Made by a program: the position numbers and the translations under genes. Shown here piece after piece: positions 43,984 through 52,315 of a stretch of 64,000 nt of DNA. The notes below the pieces were generated by a model. That model was not told where the DNA came from. It searched no databases and was given only the letters and a program-made list of their open reading frames with translations. The DNA lies in assembly GCF_001881565.1 (NCBI RefSeq), contig NZ_MPDJ01000004.1, positions 474,272-538,271 on the forward strand, read 5' to 3'. This DNA is from Eisenbergiella tayi (GTDB taxonomy: Bacteria > Bacillota > Clostridia > Lachnospirales > Lachnospiraceae). Position 1 is the stretch's first letter. Each line of letters begins with the position of its first letter.

Positions 43984-45321
43984 TTATTCAAAATTCTTTT
44001 TCCAAAGCTCGTTAAGCTTATCAAATTCTGCCTTTTTTCCGTTCATTGGCGGCAGGATAACATAATCCAGAAGAAAACCATCATATTGATATACGTCCAG
44101 CCCTGCTGCTGCACCCATTTCCTGAATCCTGGTATCCTTAGCAGGAGAAGTATAGAACTTCACATAATCCATATCACCCAAATTTTTCAATTCTTCCTGG
44201 GTTTTTCCACCGTCTATCATTATTTCATTCATACCAACTGCCAGTGAAATCCTTTCACAGAAAAAGGCACACAATTCTTTAGCCAATTCTACGTTTTGGC
44301 TGTTTTTGTTAACTGCCATGAACAGGTCCTGTGAAATCCTCATATAAAGCGGGTTATCTGCACTCACATTATTTTTGTAAGGGAATGGAGCAAATCCCAT
44401 AGATTCCTTCGGATATCCCAATTCCACTGCGGCATCCCTCAACATCGGAAGCGCCCAAGATCCTGTCAGCATAAAGGCAATATTTCCCTGTGCCATATCC
44501 ACCAATGAGGAATCAAAAAGATTTGAGGTTACCACATCTTTTTCCAACCATCCCTTTTCGGACATATCTGCTAACATTTCTCCCGTTTGTCTTAAATAAG
44601 TGCCCTCTTTCCATGGTTCTTTTTCTGAAACAATCTCATTAGCATAATCTGGATTTTCTGACATGGTAATCGCCAGATTATCCCAGTATCTGCACGGCCA
44701 TGTGGATCCTGCATTGGTACAGAAGCCTGTAATTCCATTGTCATGCATAATTCCGCAACATTCCATCAGCTCGTCTAATGTCATTGGTACTTTACCTTCA
44801 TAATAGGTATCCAGAAGATTCTGATTGTACATAAGCCCTTCATAAACAACTCCGATAGGGCATCCATAAACTTTTCCACCCACCTGCATGTAATCTCCAT
44901 AAAAATATTTATTTCTCAATTCCTCCGGATCTCCTAATTCAACAAAATACTGCGGCATATCTTCCGCTGCCATAATGCTGGGTATCAAAGTTACATCAGT
45001 GGAACCACCTCCCACAATTTTGGTCAATAAGGCTTCGTCTCCATCCTTATTCAACTGGAACTCTACAGTCACATTGGGATGAAGCTTTTCAAATTCTTCA
45101 ATAATAGGCTGTACATAAGATTCTTCATAATGAAAAGTAAGACTCAATGTCACTGGTTCTTCTTTCTCGACTACAGTATCTTTCTTTTCTTCACTTTCTG
45201 CCTGTACAGAGTCCGTCACTTTCATATCCTGTTGTCCTTCTTCCTTCTGTTCTGTTCCAGAACAGCCGATAAAAGTAAAAATCAGCATCATAGACATTAA
45301 AATGGCAAAAATCTTCTTCAT
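43984..45321 (-). CDS. Extracellular sugar-binding lipoprotein (ABC importer)
   Basis: This 445-residue solute-binding protein of the CUT1 type has a lipoprotein signal ending 'MLIFTFIGCSG' and an acidic Glu/Lys-rich linker. The binding fold follows, with 'FEKLHPNVTVEFQLNKDGDEALLTKIVGGGSTDV' and 'MAQGNIAFMLTGSWALPML'. It captures the oligosaccharide for the two permeases downstream; with GH28 next door, galacturonides are the likely ligand. The ATG has a GAGGAGGAATGGGG site. Confidence 0.92.
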   Translation of the reverse strand: MKKIFAILMSMMLIFTFIGCSGTEQKEEGQQDMKVTDSVQAESEEKKDTVVEKEEPVTLSLTFHYEESYVQPIIEEFEKLHPNVTVEFQLNKDGDEALLTKIVGGGSTDVTLIPSIMAAEDMPQYFVELGDPEELRNKYFYGDYMQVGGKVYGCPIGVVYEGLMYNQNLLDTYYEGKVPMTLDELMECCGIMHDNGITGFCTNAGSTWPCRYWDNLAITMSENPDYANEIVSEKEPWKEGTYLRQTGEMLADMSEKGWLEKDVVTSNLFDSSLVDMAQGNIAFMLTGSWALPMLRDAAVELGYPKESMGFAPFPYKNNVSADNPLYMRISQDLFMAVNKNSQNVELAKELCAFFCERISLAVGMNEIMIDGGKTQEELKNLGDMDYVKFYTSPAKDTRIQEMGAAAGLDVYQYDGFLLDYVILPPMNGKKAEFDKLNELWKKNFE

Positions 45322-45381
45322 ACCCCATTCCTCCTCTTTTGATATTATCCTTGTTACCCTGCAGGTTTTTTCTTAAGAATA

Positions 45382-45410
45382 ATTATATTTTACTACTAAT
45401 CCAGGGAAAA
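45382..45410 (-). promoter_or_regulatory. Promoter of the ABC importer-GH28 operon
   Basis: On the minus strand TTTTCC (45410-45405) and a perfect TATAAT (45387-45382) are 17 bases apart, about 60 bases before the binding-protein start. The weak -35 fits an activated promoter, possibly under the AraC regulator. The rest of 45322-45626 holds only the terminator below. Confidence 0.55.
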
Positions 45411-45480
45411 AACCTCCTTCCAGTTGACACGAAACTATGCTGTATTGACCTATCTTTTCTAATAGTAAATTCATCTTAAA

Positions 45481-45534
45481 AAAAACAGGAAAAGAGCCTG
45501 GGATTTCATATTTCCCGACTCTTTTCCTGTTTTT
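45481..45534 (-). terminator. Long bidirectional terminator after the NYN gene
   Basis: AAAAACAGGAAAAGAG (45481-45496) pairs perfectly with CTCTTTTCCTGTTTTT (45519-45534), with A and T runs at the two ends, so it can terminate on either strand. The only gene ending into it is the NYN gene on the minus strand. Confidence 0.85.
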
Positions 45535-45626
45535 ATCTTACATATACTCAATGTATATTCAGATTTTATATAGAACATTGATTTCTTCAATTTTGAAATA
45601 ACATCCGGCAGATTAATTTCTTTGCT

Positions 45627-46622
45627 TCATTTTTTATGAACCGTTTCCTTCAGCATCAGCGCATTGCCATGTACCGTAATTTTATCAAAGCTGCGCAGGA
45701 AACTGGATATTCTGCTGTAACCATAATCGTTGAGATTAAAATTAGGATGCTTTTTCTTAAGCTGCTCCAGAACCAGGGAAAGATTGTCCACTTTTCCTCC
45801 GTTCCGTTTTAAGAAAGCGATGATTTCCTTTTCCAGATTTTCAGGCTCAGTCTGCTCCTTTAATTCGATCTGGTAGGAGGTTCCCTCCTGTTTGATAACA
45901 AGTTTGGGACATTTGTCCTTAAGTAAGGTTACCAGCTTGGTATAACCATAATTCCTGGCATCGAATTCTATGAACTTATCACAAAGTCTGCTCCCCACCT
46001 CGCCCAGGTAGGTAGGCTTACCTTTATTTTCATTGTTTTGTACAAAAGTAATAATCGATTCCTCTATTTCACTGATAGGTGTAACAGTGCTGTCCTGCTT
46101 TTCCTCTACAGTCGATGTTTTCTGTCTTCTGCCTGTCCCTGTTACCTTTACGCTCTCCGTACTCTTATCTTCCACCTCTCCGGATATCAAATCCAGATGG
46201 ATAAACTTGTTGCAGGCCTTGGTCAGCGCCAGAGGGGTCTTGGATTCCCCCATACCGATCACATATTTCTGCTCTTCTCTCAGGCGCATGGCCAGCTTGG
46301 TAAAATCACTGTCACTGGTAACCAGACAAAAGCCGTCTACCTTACCGGAATAAAGGATATCCATGGCATCAATGACCATGGCCATATCCGTAGCATTTTT
46401 TCCTATCGTATAATTAAACTGCTGGATTGGGTTAATCGAGTTCTCCAGGAGGGTATCCTCCTTCCAGCCGTTCCCCTTTGCCCAGTTTCCGTAAATACGG
46501 CGATATGATGCATATCCATAATCCGCTATTTCATTAAATATACTGGACGCGTATTTTTCACTGATGTTATCCGCGTCGATAAGGACTGCAAAATGTTTCT
46601 TTTCTTCCTCTTCTCGTTCCAT
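45627..46622 (-). CDS. NYN ribonuclease-like protein with OST-HTH/LOTUS domains
   Basis: This protein of 331 residues has an N-terminal NYN/LabA-like PIN-fold nuclease domain ('FAVLIDADNISEKYASSIFNEI', 'NATDMAMVIDAMDIL', 'GFCLVTSDSDFTKLAMRLRE') with the acidic metal-binding residues in place. Two C-terminal OST-HTH domains follow (about residues 185-255 and 265-330), each with the 'LNDYGYSRISSFL' style signature; the first is 'FDARNYGYTKLVTLL'. NYN/OST-HTH proteins are thought to bind and cleave RNA. The ATG at 46622 has GGAGGAAGT upstream, which rules out the longer frame to 46691. Confidence 0.9.
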   Translation of the reverse strand: MEREEEEKKHFAVLIDADNISEKYASSIFNEIADYGYASYRRIYGNWAKGNGWKEDTLLENSINPIQQFNYTIGKNATDMAMVIDAMDILYSGKVDGFCLVTSDSDFTKLAMRLREEQKYVIGMGESKTPLALTKACNKFIHLDLISGEVEDKSTESVKVTGTGRRQKTSTVEEKQDSTVTPISEIEESIITFVQNNENKGKPTYLGEVGSRLCDKFIEFDARNYGYTKLVTLLKDKCPKLVIKQEGTSYQIELKEQTEPENLEKEIIAFLKRNGGKVDNLSLVLEQLKKKHPNFNLNDYGYSRISSFLRSFDKITVHGNALMLKETVHKK

Positions 46623-46692
46623 ACTTCCTCCGTTCTCACTCACGGTATTTATTTTATTAATAAGTATATCACAGCTTTTCGGGAAAGTCACG

Positions 46693-46718
46693 GGCCCGCT
46701 GCTTCTTTACAGCGGGCC
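46693..46718. repeat. Small GC hairpin beside the long-hairpin element
   Basis: GGCCCGCTG (46693-46701) and CAGCGGGCC (46710-46718) form a perfect 9-bp stem with an 8-base loop, 2 bases before long-hairpin copy 1. A comparable small hairpin (GAAGGTCCCG / CGGGGCCTTC) precedes copy 2 near 56574. Confidence 0.6.
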
Positions 46719-46720
46719 AC

Positions 46721-47003
46721 GGCATGTCGATAGTGTCCGGGGGCTTTCCGGGTCATCCGGTGGGTATCCCTCTCCTGGTCTTGCTTTGTGTGTACGTCGG
46801 CTACGCAAGGTTCCTGTGCGGGCACGCTTTCGCTCGGATAACTACGCAGCAGTACTAAGGTTGCAAAGTACGCAACCTAAGGACCGGCGTATTTATACGG
46901 CCCTTACAGGAATCCTTGCATAGCCGACGTACACACAAAGCAAGACCAGGAGAGGGATACCCACCGGATGACCCGGAAAGCCCCCGGACACTATCGACAT
47001 GCC
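46721..47003 (+). repeat. Long-hairpin element, copy 1
   Basis: This 283-bp near-perfect palindrome has arms GGCATGTCGATAG...(46721 onward) and ...CTATCGACATGCC (to 47003) that match for about 80 bases without a mismatch, then continue with one mismatch and one bulge. The central 90 bases hold a small side hairpin (ACGCTTTCGCTC) and the conserved core ACGCAGC-GTACTAAG...CTAAGGACCGGCGT (about 46844-46890) with its own AGGTTGC/GCAACCT stem. No protein is encoded. Two further copies occur at 56607-56903 and 61241-61537 (opposite strand), with the same core but different arms. It lies between the divergent NYN gene and a small membrane protein gene. Confidence 0.9.
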
Positions 47004-47129
47004 TGCTAAGAAAATGTTAATACAATGCTAGGATTGTGTTAAGCATCTTTGTAAAACCTTTTCAGGTTGATGGCTCACTGCTAAAATGAGTCTGAAAATA
47101 AATGTTAAATTAAAAGAGGGATGGATATT

Positions 47130-47273
47130 ATGAATATTGGAATGCTTATTATTATGGTAATCGGAGGGCTTGCAGGAATTCTTTCTACTTTGTATTTGGT
47201 TGTCAGTCTTCCTGTGGTTATTATTCAGAAATTTTATCGCAGGATTCGGTTTGGAACGCCTTTAATGAAGTAG
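47130..47273 (+). CDS. 47-residue single-pass membrane protein
   Basis: This short gene has a GAGGG site 8-10 bases before the ATG, and a plausible promoter (TTTTCA 47059-47064, 17 bases, TAAAAT 47082-47087) precedes it. The product begins MNIGMLIIMVIGGLAG, has one membrane helix of about 30 residues, and ends in a basic tail (KFYRRIRFG). It is followed by a strong terminator, so it looks like a complete small transcription unit. Function is unknown; small basic-tailed membrane peptides can be toxins or regulators of membrane proteins. Confidence 0.65.
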   Translation: MNIGMLIIMVIGGLAGILSTLYLVVSLPVVIIQKFYRRIRFGTPLMK

Positions 47274-47313
47274 TAAGGTGTTTTGTATTTTAGGTGTTGG
47301 GCGAAAAAGGTTA

Positions 47314-47355
47314 AAAAGCTGAGGTCTTTTTGTTGAAAGGGCCTCAGCTTTTTCT
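47314..47355 (+). terminator. Terminator after the small membrane protein gene
   Basis: GCTGAGG (47318-47324) pairs with CCTCAGC (47342-47348), flanked by an A run and a T run, so it can work in both directions: for the 47-residue gene and for the remnant on the other strand. Confidence 0.88.
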
Positions 47356-47358
47356 TGT

Positions 47359-47520
47359 TTAGTTTACTTTGAAGCGGAGTACGTTCCAGGAGTGTTTCTT
47401 TAGGTTAAGTGTTATGCGGCCCTCATGTGTGTTTGGGAGTTCTTTGGTTATGGGGGCTGCACGGAATTCTTCTGCAAAGGTGTTTTTGGGCGTAGGGCTC
47501 GCCGCCGTACCCCCGGCGCC
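47359..47520 (-). pseudogene. C-terminal remnant of an arabinofuranosidase-like enzyme
   Basis: The minus strand encodes about 40 residues ending at TAA (47361-47359): PKNTFAEEFRAAPITKEL, then EGRITLNLKKHSWNVLRF. This resembles the extreme C-terminus of GH51 alpha-L-arabinofuranosidases, whose last strand reads like 'ITL..HSWNVIRL'. There is no start codon or ribosome binding site, and the frame runs back into the LD-carboxypeptidase end through a very GC-rich stretch (47490-47525), so the rest of the gene has been deleted. The family assignment is by motif memory only. Confidence 0.5.
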
Positions 47521-47525
47521 GCTCC

Positions 47526-48548
47526 CTATTTCAATTCCATCTTCACTTCCAGTTCATTTCCCCTTACGGTTACGGACGCAAAACTTCCGTTAATCAGCGG
47601 CATCATCGGCGGCAGATGCCCCAAATCCACATCCATGATAACCGGGACCTGGTATTCCTTCAGCAAATCATAAACCGCATGGTACTGATCCAGTCCCATC
47701 ATTTCCTGCCCGAATACCAGAGGGCGGCCGATAAGAAAGCCCTTCACATGGGAAAACCAGCCCGCATGCTGCATCTGCCAAATTGCCCTGCGGATGGAAA
47801 ACACATTCAGGTCACAGGCCTCCAGGAACCAGATAAAGCCATCCTCTTCATATCTCCGTGTAAAGTCCCCTACCCTGTCATAACAGGTTCCCAGAAGATT
47901 TACAAGGCAGTCCATACATCCGCCTATCAGTCTTCCTGAAAAAGTGCTGTCTCCTTCCGGGAAGCAGCGCAGGATACGTCTTTCCGTCAGATGATACGGA
48001 ACCAGCGGATTCTCTTCGGATTTTAAAGGCTCCTTCTCCCATGTATCATACCCCTTCATGACAAGCTTCTTTCCCCGGAGCAGATCCAGAGCGTCCTGAA
48101 TGGACTCATGCCAGGGTTCCATACCGAAGGAACCGGCGCAGGGTCCGTAAACTGCCGCCGTATCACAGAGTGTGGTAAGAAGAAAAACCAGGTTGGTATT
48201 ATCGGAATATCCCATATACCATTTAGGCTCTGCCTTCCTGATCCTGTCAAAATCCACATAATCCAGGACTTCACACATCAGTTCCCCTCCGCCGCAGGAA
48301 ATCAGGACATCACTTTTATCCGAACACAGGAAGTCATTCAGTTCCTCCCCGCACTTTTCAGGAGTATTGCTGATTCCTATTCCCTCCCGGGCGTAGCAGT
48401 TCGGCCCCAGCTCCAGCTTATATCCTGACTCTGCCAGTTTTTCCTGAGCATGCAGAAAGGCCGTTTTATAAGGCGGTTCGGCACAGCTAAAAGACGGCGC
48501 GACAAAGCCTATGGTTCCCTGTTCCTGTAAAAAAAACGGATATCTCAT
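47526..48548 (-). CDS. LD-carboxypeptidase / MccF-like S66 peptidase
   Basis: This S66-family serine peptidase of 340 residues shows 'GTIGFVAPSFSCAEP' at the N-terminus, 'DVLISCGGGELMCEVL' and 'KWYMGYSDNTNLVFLL' (nucleophile Ser in GYSD), and 'GRLIGGCMDCLVNLLGT' with the late His/Glu part. Members cleave the terminal D-Ala from murein tetrapeptides or inactivate microcin C-like compounds. The ATG at 48548 has GGAGG 8 bases upstream, shortening the frame that opens at 48587. It is about 60 bases downstream of the lysyl-tRNA synthetase end, so possibly in the same transcript. Confidence 0.9.
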   Translation of the reverse strand: MRYPFFLQEQGTIGFVAPSFSCAEPPYKTAFLHAQEKLAESGYKLELGPNCYAREGIGISNTPEKCGEELNDFLCSDKSDVLISCGGGELMCEVLDYVDFDRIRKAEPKWYMGYSDNTNLVFLLTTLCDTAAVYGPCAGSFGMEPWHESIQDALDLLRGKKLVMKGYDTWEKEPLKSEENPLVPYHLTERRILRCFPEGDSTFSGRLIGGCMDCLVNLLGTCYDRVGDFTRRYEEDGFIWFLEACDLNVFSIRRAIWQMQHAGWFSHVKGFLIGRPLVFGQEMMGLDQYHAVYDLLKEYQVPVIMDVDLGHLPPMMPLINGSFASVTVRGNELEVKMELK

Positions 48549-48645
48549 ATACGTTCCTCCATTTTCTGTTCTGCCATTAACGTCCATAAAGACGGAAAGC
48601 CCCGGAAATCAATATTTCCGGAGCTTTCCACTATTTCTTCCCGCA

Positions 48646-50703
48646 TCAGCAGATTCTTGTTCCTTCCGGTACCATATCATCCACAAAGATTACCTGGCAG
48701 CCGCAGGCATTATTAGTAGCCGCCAAAAGCATACCATCGCTGGTCACTCCGGCAAACCTGGCCGGTTTCAGATTGGCAATGACAATAATCTTCTTTCCCA
48801 CCATTTCGTCCGGTGTGTAATAGCTCTTAATGCTGGATACAATCACACGCTCCTTCAGCCCGTCAAACAGGGTGAGCTTGTAGCAGCTGTGAGATTTTCT
48901 GATCTCTGCACACTTCAGGATCTTACATACGCGCATGTCTATCTTAGTGAAATCATCAATGGTGATTTCATCGCGGACAGGTTCTACCGGATCCGGATCT
49001 CCCAAAACCACCTGCTTCTTTGAGGACTCTTCTTCCGCCGTCTCTTCCTTCACCTGAGGCTGCTTTTCTTCCTCAGTCATAGGAGTTGAGAAATCAAGCA
49101 GGTTCACATATTTATCAGGCTCGATTGCATAAAGGAACAGATACAGACGGGGGCCCTTTTCCTTATCAATGAGGAGACGGTATACATTCTTGAAGAACTG
49201 GCCCTGAATCTTCTTCAGTTCCTTCGCATCCTCCAAATCTCCCATCACCTGCTTGGGTATCGCATACAGTTCCTGGTTGAGCTCATCCAGGCTATAACCG
49301 CCCTTTTTGATATAATCATGAAGAAGAGCGATCTCCTTCTTTTCCTCTTCGGAAAGGGCTTCATAAACCTCCCAGTTCCTGTACGGTCTCAGACGGTTCA
49401 CGTTTTCTGGTGAGCACTGCTCCAGCCAGTATTTCGCACGTTCCAGCCTGTCCTTGAACTGATCGTAGGTGAACGGCTGCCCGATTTTTTCGAATACCGT
49501 CTCCAGCATGGGGACATTAAAATCAACAACTGATCCCAGCTGCACAAGAAGGCTCATAGGTACGGTTTCTATCTTCTTATAAGCGGACGTTCCTTCCTCA
49601 TCCTCCCGCAGGCAGTTCGCCATTACGTTCGTAAGGAATTCATCAGCCTTTCCGTCCATAAATTCATTGTACTGCTTGTCAAATTCAAAATACTGGCGCA
49701 GGATTCCGTCATCAAAACAGAAATCAAAAGCCTTGGTAGGCTCGGACTTGGCGTACAGCCACAGGATCATTTCCGGCTGATAAAGCTTCAGCAGAGTATC
49801 CGGTGTCAGGTTCAGTCCTGAAGAGCCGGACATCTTGCCGGTGGCACCCTTGATGCCGATGAACTCATATCCCTGGAAAAGAGGGGCTTCATATCCGAAA
49901 ATCTTCTGGGAAATCACACGGCTGGTATCATAGCTGCCGCCCGGGCTTGCATGATCCTTTCCGCCCGGCTCAAAATCCACGCCCTCATACATCCAGCGCA
50001 TGGGCCAGTCGATTTTCCAGGCAAGCTTGCAGTTAAAATCTTTGGTAAAATCAAAGGTTCCCTTATGTCCGCAGGAGCACTCATATTCCGCAACGGTGCA
50101 GTCCTCGGAAAGGGAAAGGATCTTTGTGGTATCCCTTTTACAGTGAGGGCAGTAAATGCTCACCGGATAATAAGCCTCTTTCTCACCTTCCTGGGCTGCC
50201 TGCGTACGGAAGCTGTCCAGGATATCAAAAATTTCTCCCCGCTTCTTCAGCGCCTGAATCACATATTCCGCATATTTCCCGGAACGGTTCATCTGCGCCT
50301 GATAACGGTAATCCATGTGGATGCCGAAGCGCTCCATGGCTTCTTCAAATTCCACTTCGAAATGCTTTGCATAATTGGGACAGCCGTCATCAAAGGGATT
50401 GGGCACGTCCACATAAGGGTACCCGATATATTCTTCCCAGGACTTCTCACCTTCAGGACGGGGAAGCTTGGCTACATTCACCGGGATTTTACGGAGTCTG
50501 TCAAATTCATCCCAGGAAAACAAAAGCCTGGCTTTCTTTCCCTGGCGTCTCAACGCCTTTACCACAAAATAGCTGGTTGCGATATCTCTGAAATTTCCTA
50601 TATGGATGGAGCCGGAAGGGCTGATGCCGGCTGCACATACATATTCCTCTTTATCAGGACGGCGCCTGATAATTTCCTGCGCAATTCTGTCAGACCAATG
50701 CAT
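48646..50703 (-). CDS. lysS: Class I lysyl-tRNA synthetase with tRNA-binding domain
   Basis: This 685-residue enzyme has the class I signatures 'SGSIHIGNFRD' (HIGH-like) and 'GKMSGSSGL' (KMSKS-like) and the archaeal/spirochaete-type LysRS layout, plus a four-Cys zinc region 'YCPHCK...YECSCGHKG'. After a Glu-rich linker (about 565-590) the last 105 residues form an EMAPII/Arc1p-like OB fold: 'IDDFTKIDMRVCKILKCAEI...LKPARFAGVTSDGMLLAAT'. That domain is usual in MetRS but not in LysRS. It charges tRNA-Lys with lysine. The ATG follows a GAGAGGT site and a strong promoter. Confidence 0.92.
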   Translation of the reverse strand: MHWSDRIAQEIIRRRPDKEEYVCAAGISPSGSIHIGNFRDIATSYFVVKALRRQGKKARLLFSWDEFDRLRKIPVNVAKLPRPEGEKSWEEYIGYPYVDVPNPFDDGCPNYAKHFEVEFEEAMERFGIHMDYRYQAQMNRSGKYAEYVIQALKKRGEIFDILDSFRTQAAQEGEKEAYYPVSIYCPHCKRDTTKILSLSEDCTVAEYECSCGHKGTFDFTKDFNCKLAWKIDWPMRWMYEGVDFEPGGKDHASPGGSYDTSRVISQKIFGYEAPLFQGYEFIGIKGATGKMSGSSGLNLTPDTLLKLYQPEMILWLYAKSEPTKAFDFCFDDGILRQYFEFDKQYNEFMDGKADEFLTNVMANCLREDEEGTSAYKKIETVPMSLLVQLGSVVDFNVPMLETVFEKIGQPFTYDQFKDRLERAKYWLEQCSPENVNRLRPYRNWEVYEALSEEEKKEIALLHDYIKKGGYSLDELNQELYAIPKQVMGDLEDAKELKKIQGQFFKNVYRLLIDKEKGPRLYLFLYAIEPDKYVNLLDFSTPMTEEEKQPQVKEETAEEESSKKQVVLGDPDPVEPVRDEITIDDFTKIDMRVCKILKCAEIRKSHSCYKLTLFDGLKERVIVSSIKSYYTPDEMVGKKIIVIANLKPARFAGVTSDGMLLAATNNACGCQVIFVDDMVPEGTRIC

Positions 50704-50758
50704 AATTTTCTTGTACCTCTCAGATTTTTCTTATTTTAATGCTGATACACTGAAATTT

Positions 50759-50787
50759 AATGTATCATTTTCTCAAAGGGTTGTCAA
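50759..50787 (-). promoter_or_regulatory. lysS promoter
   Basis: On the minus strand a consensus TTGACA (50787-50782), a 17-base spacer and TACATT (50764-50759) precede the gene by about 55 bases. I see no T-box in the short leader. Confidence 0.75.
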
Positions 50788-50848
50788 TTCATTGTACTTT
50801 CGGGAAACGGGAATTTCCTCGTATCAGTTCTCATACAGGTCTGAGCTG

Positions 50849-52315
50849 TCACCTTCCGTCCTTCGTCAGCCATACAATGGGTTCACAGCCCGTTACAAGC
50901 CTGCCGTCCTTCACAAAGCCTTCTTCTCTTCCTTCCAGCTCATGGATCAGCAGTTCGCGCAGTTTACCCACCCTGTCCTGATAAAGTTCATCATGAACCA
51001 GGTTATGAAGCTCATTTTCATCCGTACCAATACGGAAATACTGTTCTTCCCCTGTCTGGGAATACCAGATGTATTTCTCCAGCCGGGTGACGATCCAATG
51101 GCTGGATGCCGCTCCCAGCGCATGTTCTCCGTGCAGATATTCCCTGTCCACAAAGCCGTTTTCAGTCTGTACCATATCCCACAGGCTTATACCTTCCACG
51201 CTGTCCGGGACAGCGACTCCCGCCGCTTCCAGAACCGTAGGCATGACATCCCGGAGTTCCACCAGTTCCCGGCTGACTCTTCCTGCTCTTACCTGAGCAG
51301 CTCCTCCGCCGGAAATGATGAACGGAATCCTGCTGCTTCCCTGGTATGCACGGCTTTTCCTGAACAGATGATGATCTCCCAGAAGCTCTCCATGATCGGA
51401 TACAAAGAGGATAATCGTATCCTCATACAGCTTATTTTCGATCAGCGCCTGCAGCAGACGCCCGATCTGATGATCCAGATGAGTCACGCAGGCATAGTAC
51501 CCGATCTGCATCTGCCGGACAAGCTCCGGATCCAGCGGGCCGGTATCCGAATCAAAAATCCTTCCTCTTTCCCGCAGCGCTTCGTCATCGCACCAGTCAC
51601 CGATCGCGGGAGGCGTCAGTTCTTTTCCGCTGTACATGTCAAAATAGCACTGAGGCGCATCAAACGGCGGATGCGGACGAAGATAGGAGGCAAAAAGGAA
51701 AAAGGGCATGTCCGGATCCCTTCTGCGCAGGAAATCAATGGAACGATCCGTCACCCAGTTGGTGGGATGGTATTTTTCCTCATAAATCCATGGTCTTGCC
51801 ACCCATGAATTACACTCCAGCCCGGTATCCGTCACATCACAGTCAATTCCTTTTTCCTGCTTCAGCCAATGAAAATAATCATCCGCCTGTTTCTGATTCT
51901 CTCTGTATGGGATATCAGGATCCCGATAATAATGAAGATAACCGTCATGCAGCTCCACATTACAGAAGCCCAGATAATTACGCAGGGGATCCACATGCAT
52001 TTTCCCGACACACTGGGTATAATATCCTGCTTTTGTCAGTTCTCCCGCCATAGTTGACGGGTAATTCCACGGAATACCGTCCGAATACCCCACCCGTCTG
52101 TGGGATTCCTGAGTCAGCCCCGTATGCAGCGCGGCTCTGGCCGGCACACAGGAAGGACACGCGGAATACGCATTGGGAAAACGGATCCCTTTGGAAGCCA
52201 GCGTGTCCAGATAAGGCGTTTTCACATCCGGATGGCCCGCACAGCCCATGCAATCCCCTCTCAGCTGATCCGTCATCAGCAGCACAATGTTTTTTCTCTT
52301 CTTTTCCTTACCCAT
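50849..52315 (-). CDS. Sulfatase (Cys-type)
   Basis: This sulfatase of 488 residues hydrolyses sulfate esters using a formylglycine made from Cys. The signature is C56-V-P-A-R60 in 'ACPSCVPARAAL', and metal-binding 'LLMTDQLRGDC' and 'LFVSDHGELLGDHHLF' are in place. A Cys-type enzyme in an anaerobe needs the radical-SAM maturase anSME, not seen in this window. The frame opens at 52402, but the ATG at 52315 follows AAAGGAG and begins at the usual 'KNIVLLMTDQ'. It overlaps the thioesterase gene by 8 bases. Substrate unknown; no signal peptide. Confidence 0.9.
   Translation of the reverse strand: MGKEKKRKNIVLLMTDQLRGDCMGCAGHPDVKTPYLDTLASKGIRFPNAYSACPSCVPARAALHTGLTQESHRRVGYSDGIPWNYPSTMAGELTKAGYYTQCVGKMHVDPLRNYLGFCNVELHDGYLHYYRDPDIPYRENQKQADDYFHWLKQEKGIDCDVTDTGLECNSWVARPWIYEEKYHPTNWVTDRSIDFLRRRDPDMPFFLFASYLRPHPPFDAPQCYFDMYSGKELTPPAIGDWCDDEALRERGRIFDSDTGPLDPELVRQMQIGYYACVTHLDHQIGRLLQALIENKLYEDTIILFVSDHGELLGDHHLFRKSRAYQGSSRIPFIISGGGAAQVRAGRVSRELVELRDVMPTVLEAAGVAVPDSVEGISLWDMVQTENGFVDREYLHGEHALGAASSHWIVTRLEKYIWYSQTGEEQYFRIGTDENELHNLVHDELYQDRVGKLRELLIHELEGREEGFVKDGRLVTGCEPIVWLTKDGR

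Noticed and set aside
46721..47003. CRISPR array or simple terminator
   Set aside because: There are no short direct repeats with spacers, and the stem is about ten times longer than a terminator and lacks a T run.
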